Shown in pieces: positions 63,862 through 64,000 of a stretch of DNA of 64,000 nt. The notes below the pieces were generated by a model, which worked only from the letters and a program-made list of their open reading frames with translations, did no database searches and was not told where the DNA came from. Position numbers and translations under genes: made by a program. The stretch spans positions 134,562-198,561 of the forward strand of contig NZ_DASUVO010000081.1 in NCBI RefSeq assembly GCF_036378875.1, read 5' to 3'. The DNA is from Actinophytocola sp036378875. GTDB lineage: Bacteria; Actinomycetota; Actinomycetes; Mycobacteriales; Pseudonocardiaceae. Within the stretch, counting starts at the first letter, position 1, and the number at the start of each line of letters is the position of its first letter.

Positions 63862-64000
63862 GTTCCTTGGTGACTCGTTCGAGCATGTAGGTGCTGGATT
63901 CGATGGCGCGTTCTTCCCAGGCGAAGACGCAGATGGTGGCGATGCCGTTGAAGTTGAGTTGGCGCAGGGTGGTGAAGAGTTCGTTCCAGTTGACTTCGCC
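63851..64000 (-). CDS. C-terminus of a sugar-phosphate isomerase/epimerase-like TIM barrel protein
   Basis: Only the last 49 residues are present; the gene continues beyond the window. FTTLRQLNFNGIATICVFAWEE and ESSTYMLERVTKEL resemble the C-terminal helices of IolE/xylose-isomerase-like epimerases. The 3' end overlaps the decarboxylase by 11 nt. Confidence 0.6.
   Translation of the reverse strand, partial: GEVNWNELFTTLRQLNFNGIATICVFAWEERAIESSTYMLERVTKELTV

Noticed and set aside
1..64000. rRNA, tRNA genes, complete IS elements or prophage
   Set aside because: No sequence with tRNA-like cloverleaf ends, rRNA conserved regions, transposase or phage structural genes was recognised, although short tRNAs could be missed by eye.

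Overview
The window is high-GC, densely packed actinobacterial DNA. Mycothiol-type maleylpyruvate isomerase, FxsA/FxsB RiPP genes, an ECF41 sigma factor, many GTG starts and chains of 4-nt stop/start overlaps all point to an actinomycete. The intergenic repeat families recall Pseudonocardiales (Amycolatopsis/Saccharothrix/Lentzea relatives), but that placement is from memory. No rRNA, tRNA, CRISPR array, complete insertion sequence or phage gene was seen.

Layout. (1) 1-7.3 kb: a glucitol-type PTS with GutM, then, behind two identical-type palindromic operators, a tight operon: a DXR-like (DRL) oxidoreductase, acetoin-dehydrogenase-like E1 alpha, E1 beta and E2, an IspD-like cytidylyltransferase and a zinc-ribbon protein. 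I read this as uptake and catabolism of a branched polyol such as 2-C-methyl-D-erythritol. (2) 7.4-14.1 kb: an FxSxx-type RiPP locus: large NB-ARC/TPR protein facing an HExxH enzyme, a radical SAM/SPASM enzyme and a 57-residue precursor. The precursor is too short to stand out and ends in HDTHI where FxSxx is expected. A frameshifted fxsT relic lies beside it. (3) 14.1-24.8 kb: two-component system, PRPP synthetase, two small membrane proteins behind divergent SigF/SigB-like promoters, an AAC(2')-like acetyltransferase operon, a secreted glycosidase, a repeat-rich gap, and an ECF41 sigma factor with its target gene. (4) 24.8-32.1 kb: a gentisate pathway (3-hydroxybenzoate 6-hydroxylase, gentisate dioxygenase, maleylpyruvate isomerase, fumarylpyruvate hydrolase, IclR) and a hydroxyquinol pathway (intradiol dioxygenase, maleylacetate reductase), separated by a formylglycine-generating enzyme. 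(5) 32.1-36.9 kb: TetR, a KstD-like flavoprotein, an EI24/CysZ-like membrane protein, SDR and zinc alcohol dehydrogenase.

(6) 36.9-54.2 kb: a large catabolic regulon: LivH permease, a LivM-LivG-LivF triple fusion, acyl-CoA dehydrogenases, crotonase, DUF35 protein plus thiolase, an APH-family kinase beside ACAD10/11-like dehydrogenases, SDRs, TetR, SnoaL-like and EthD-like proteins, a CoA ligase and a Liv-type binding lipoprotein. A recurring TGAACTGA-NN-TCA motif sits at its promoters. It probably imports, CoA-activates and degrades a hydrophobic or hydroxylated carboxylic acid; the substrate is not evident. (7) 54.6-64 kb: acyl-CoA dehydrogenase/TetR pair, a DUF4132 protein, an amidase, a divergent MocR regulator/PLP decarboxylase pair, and the end of a sugar-phosphate isomerase/epimerase-like gene.
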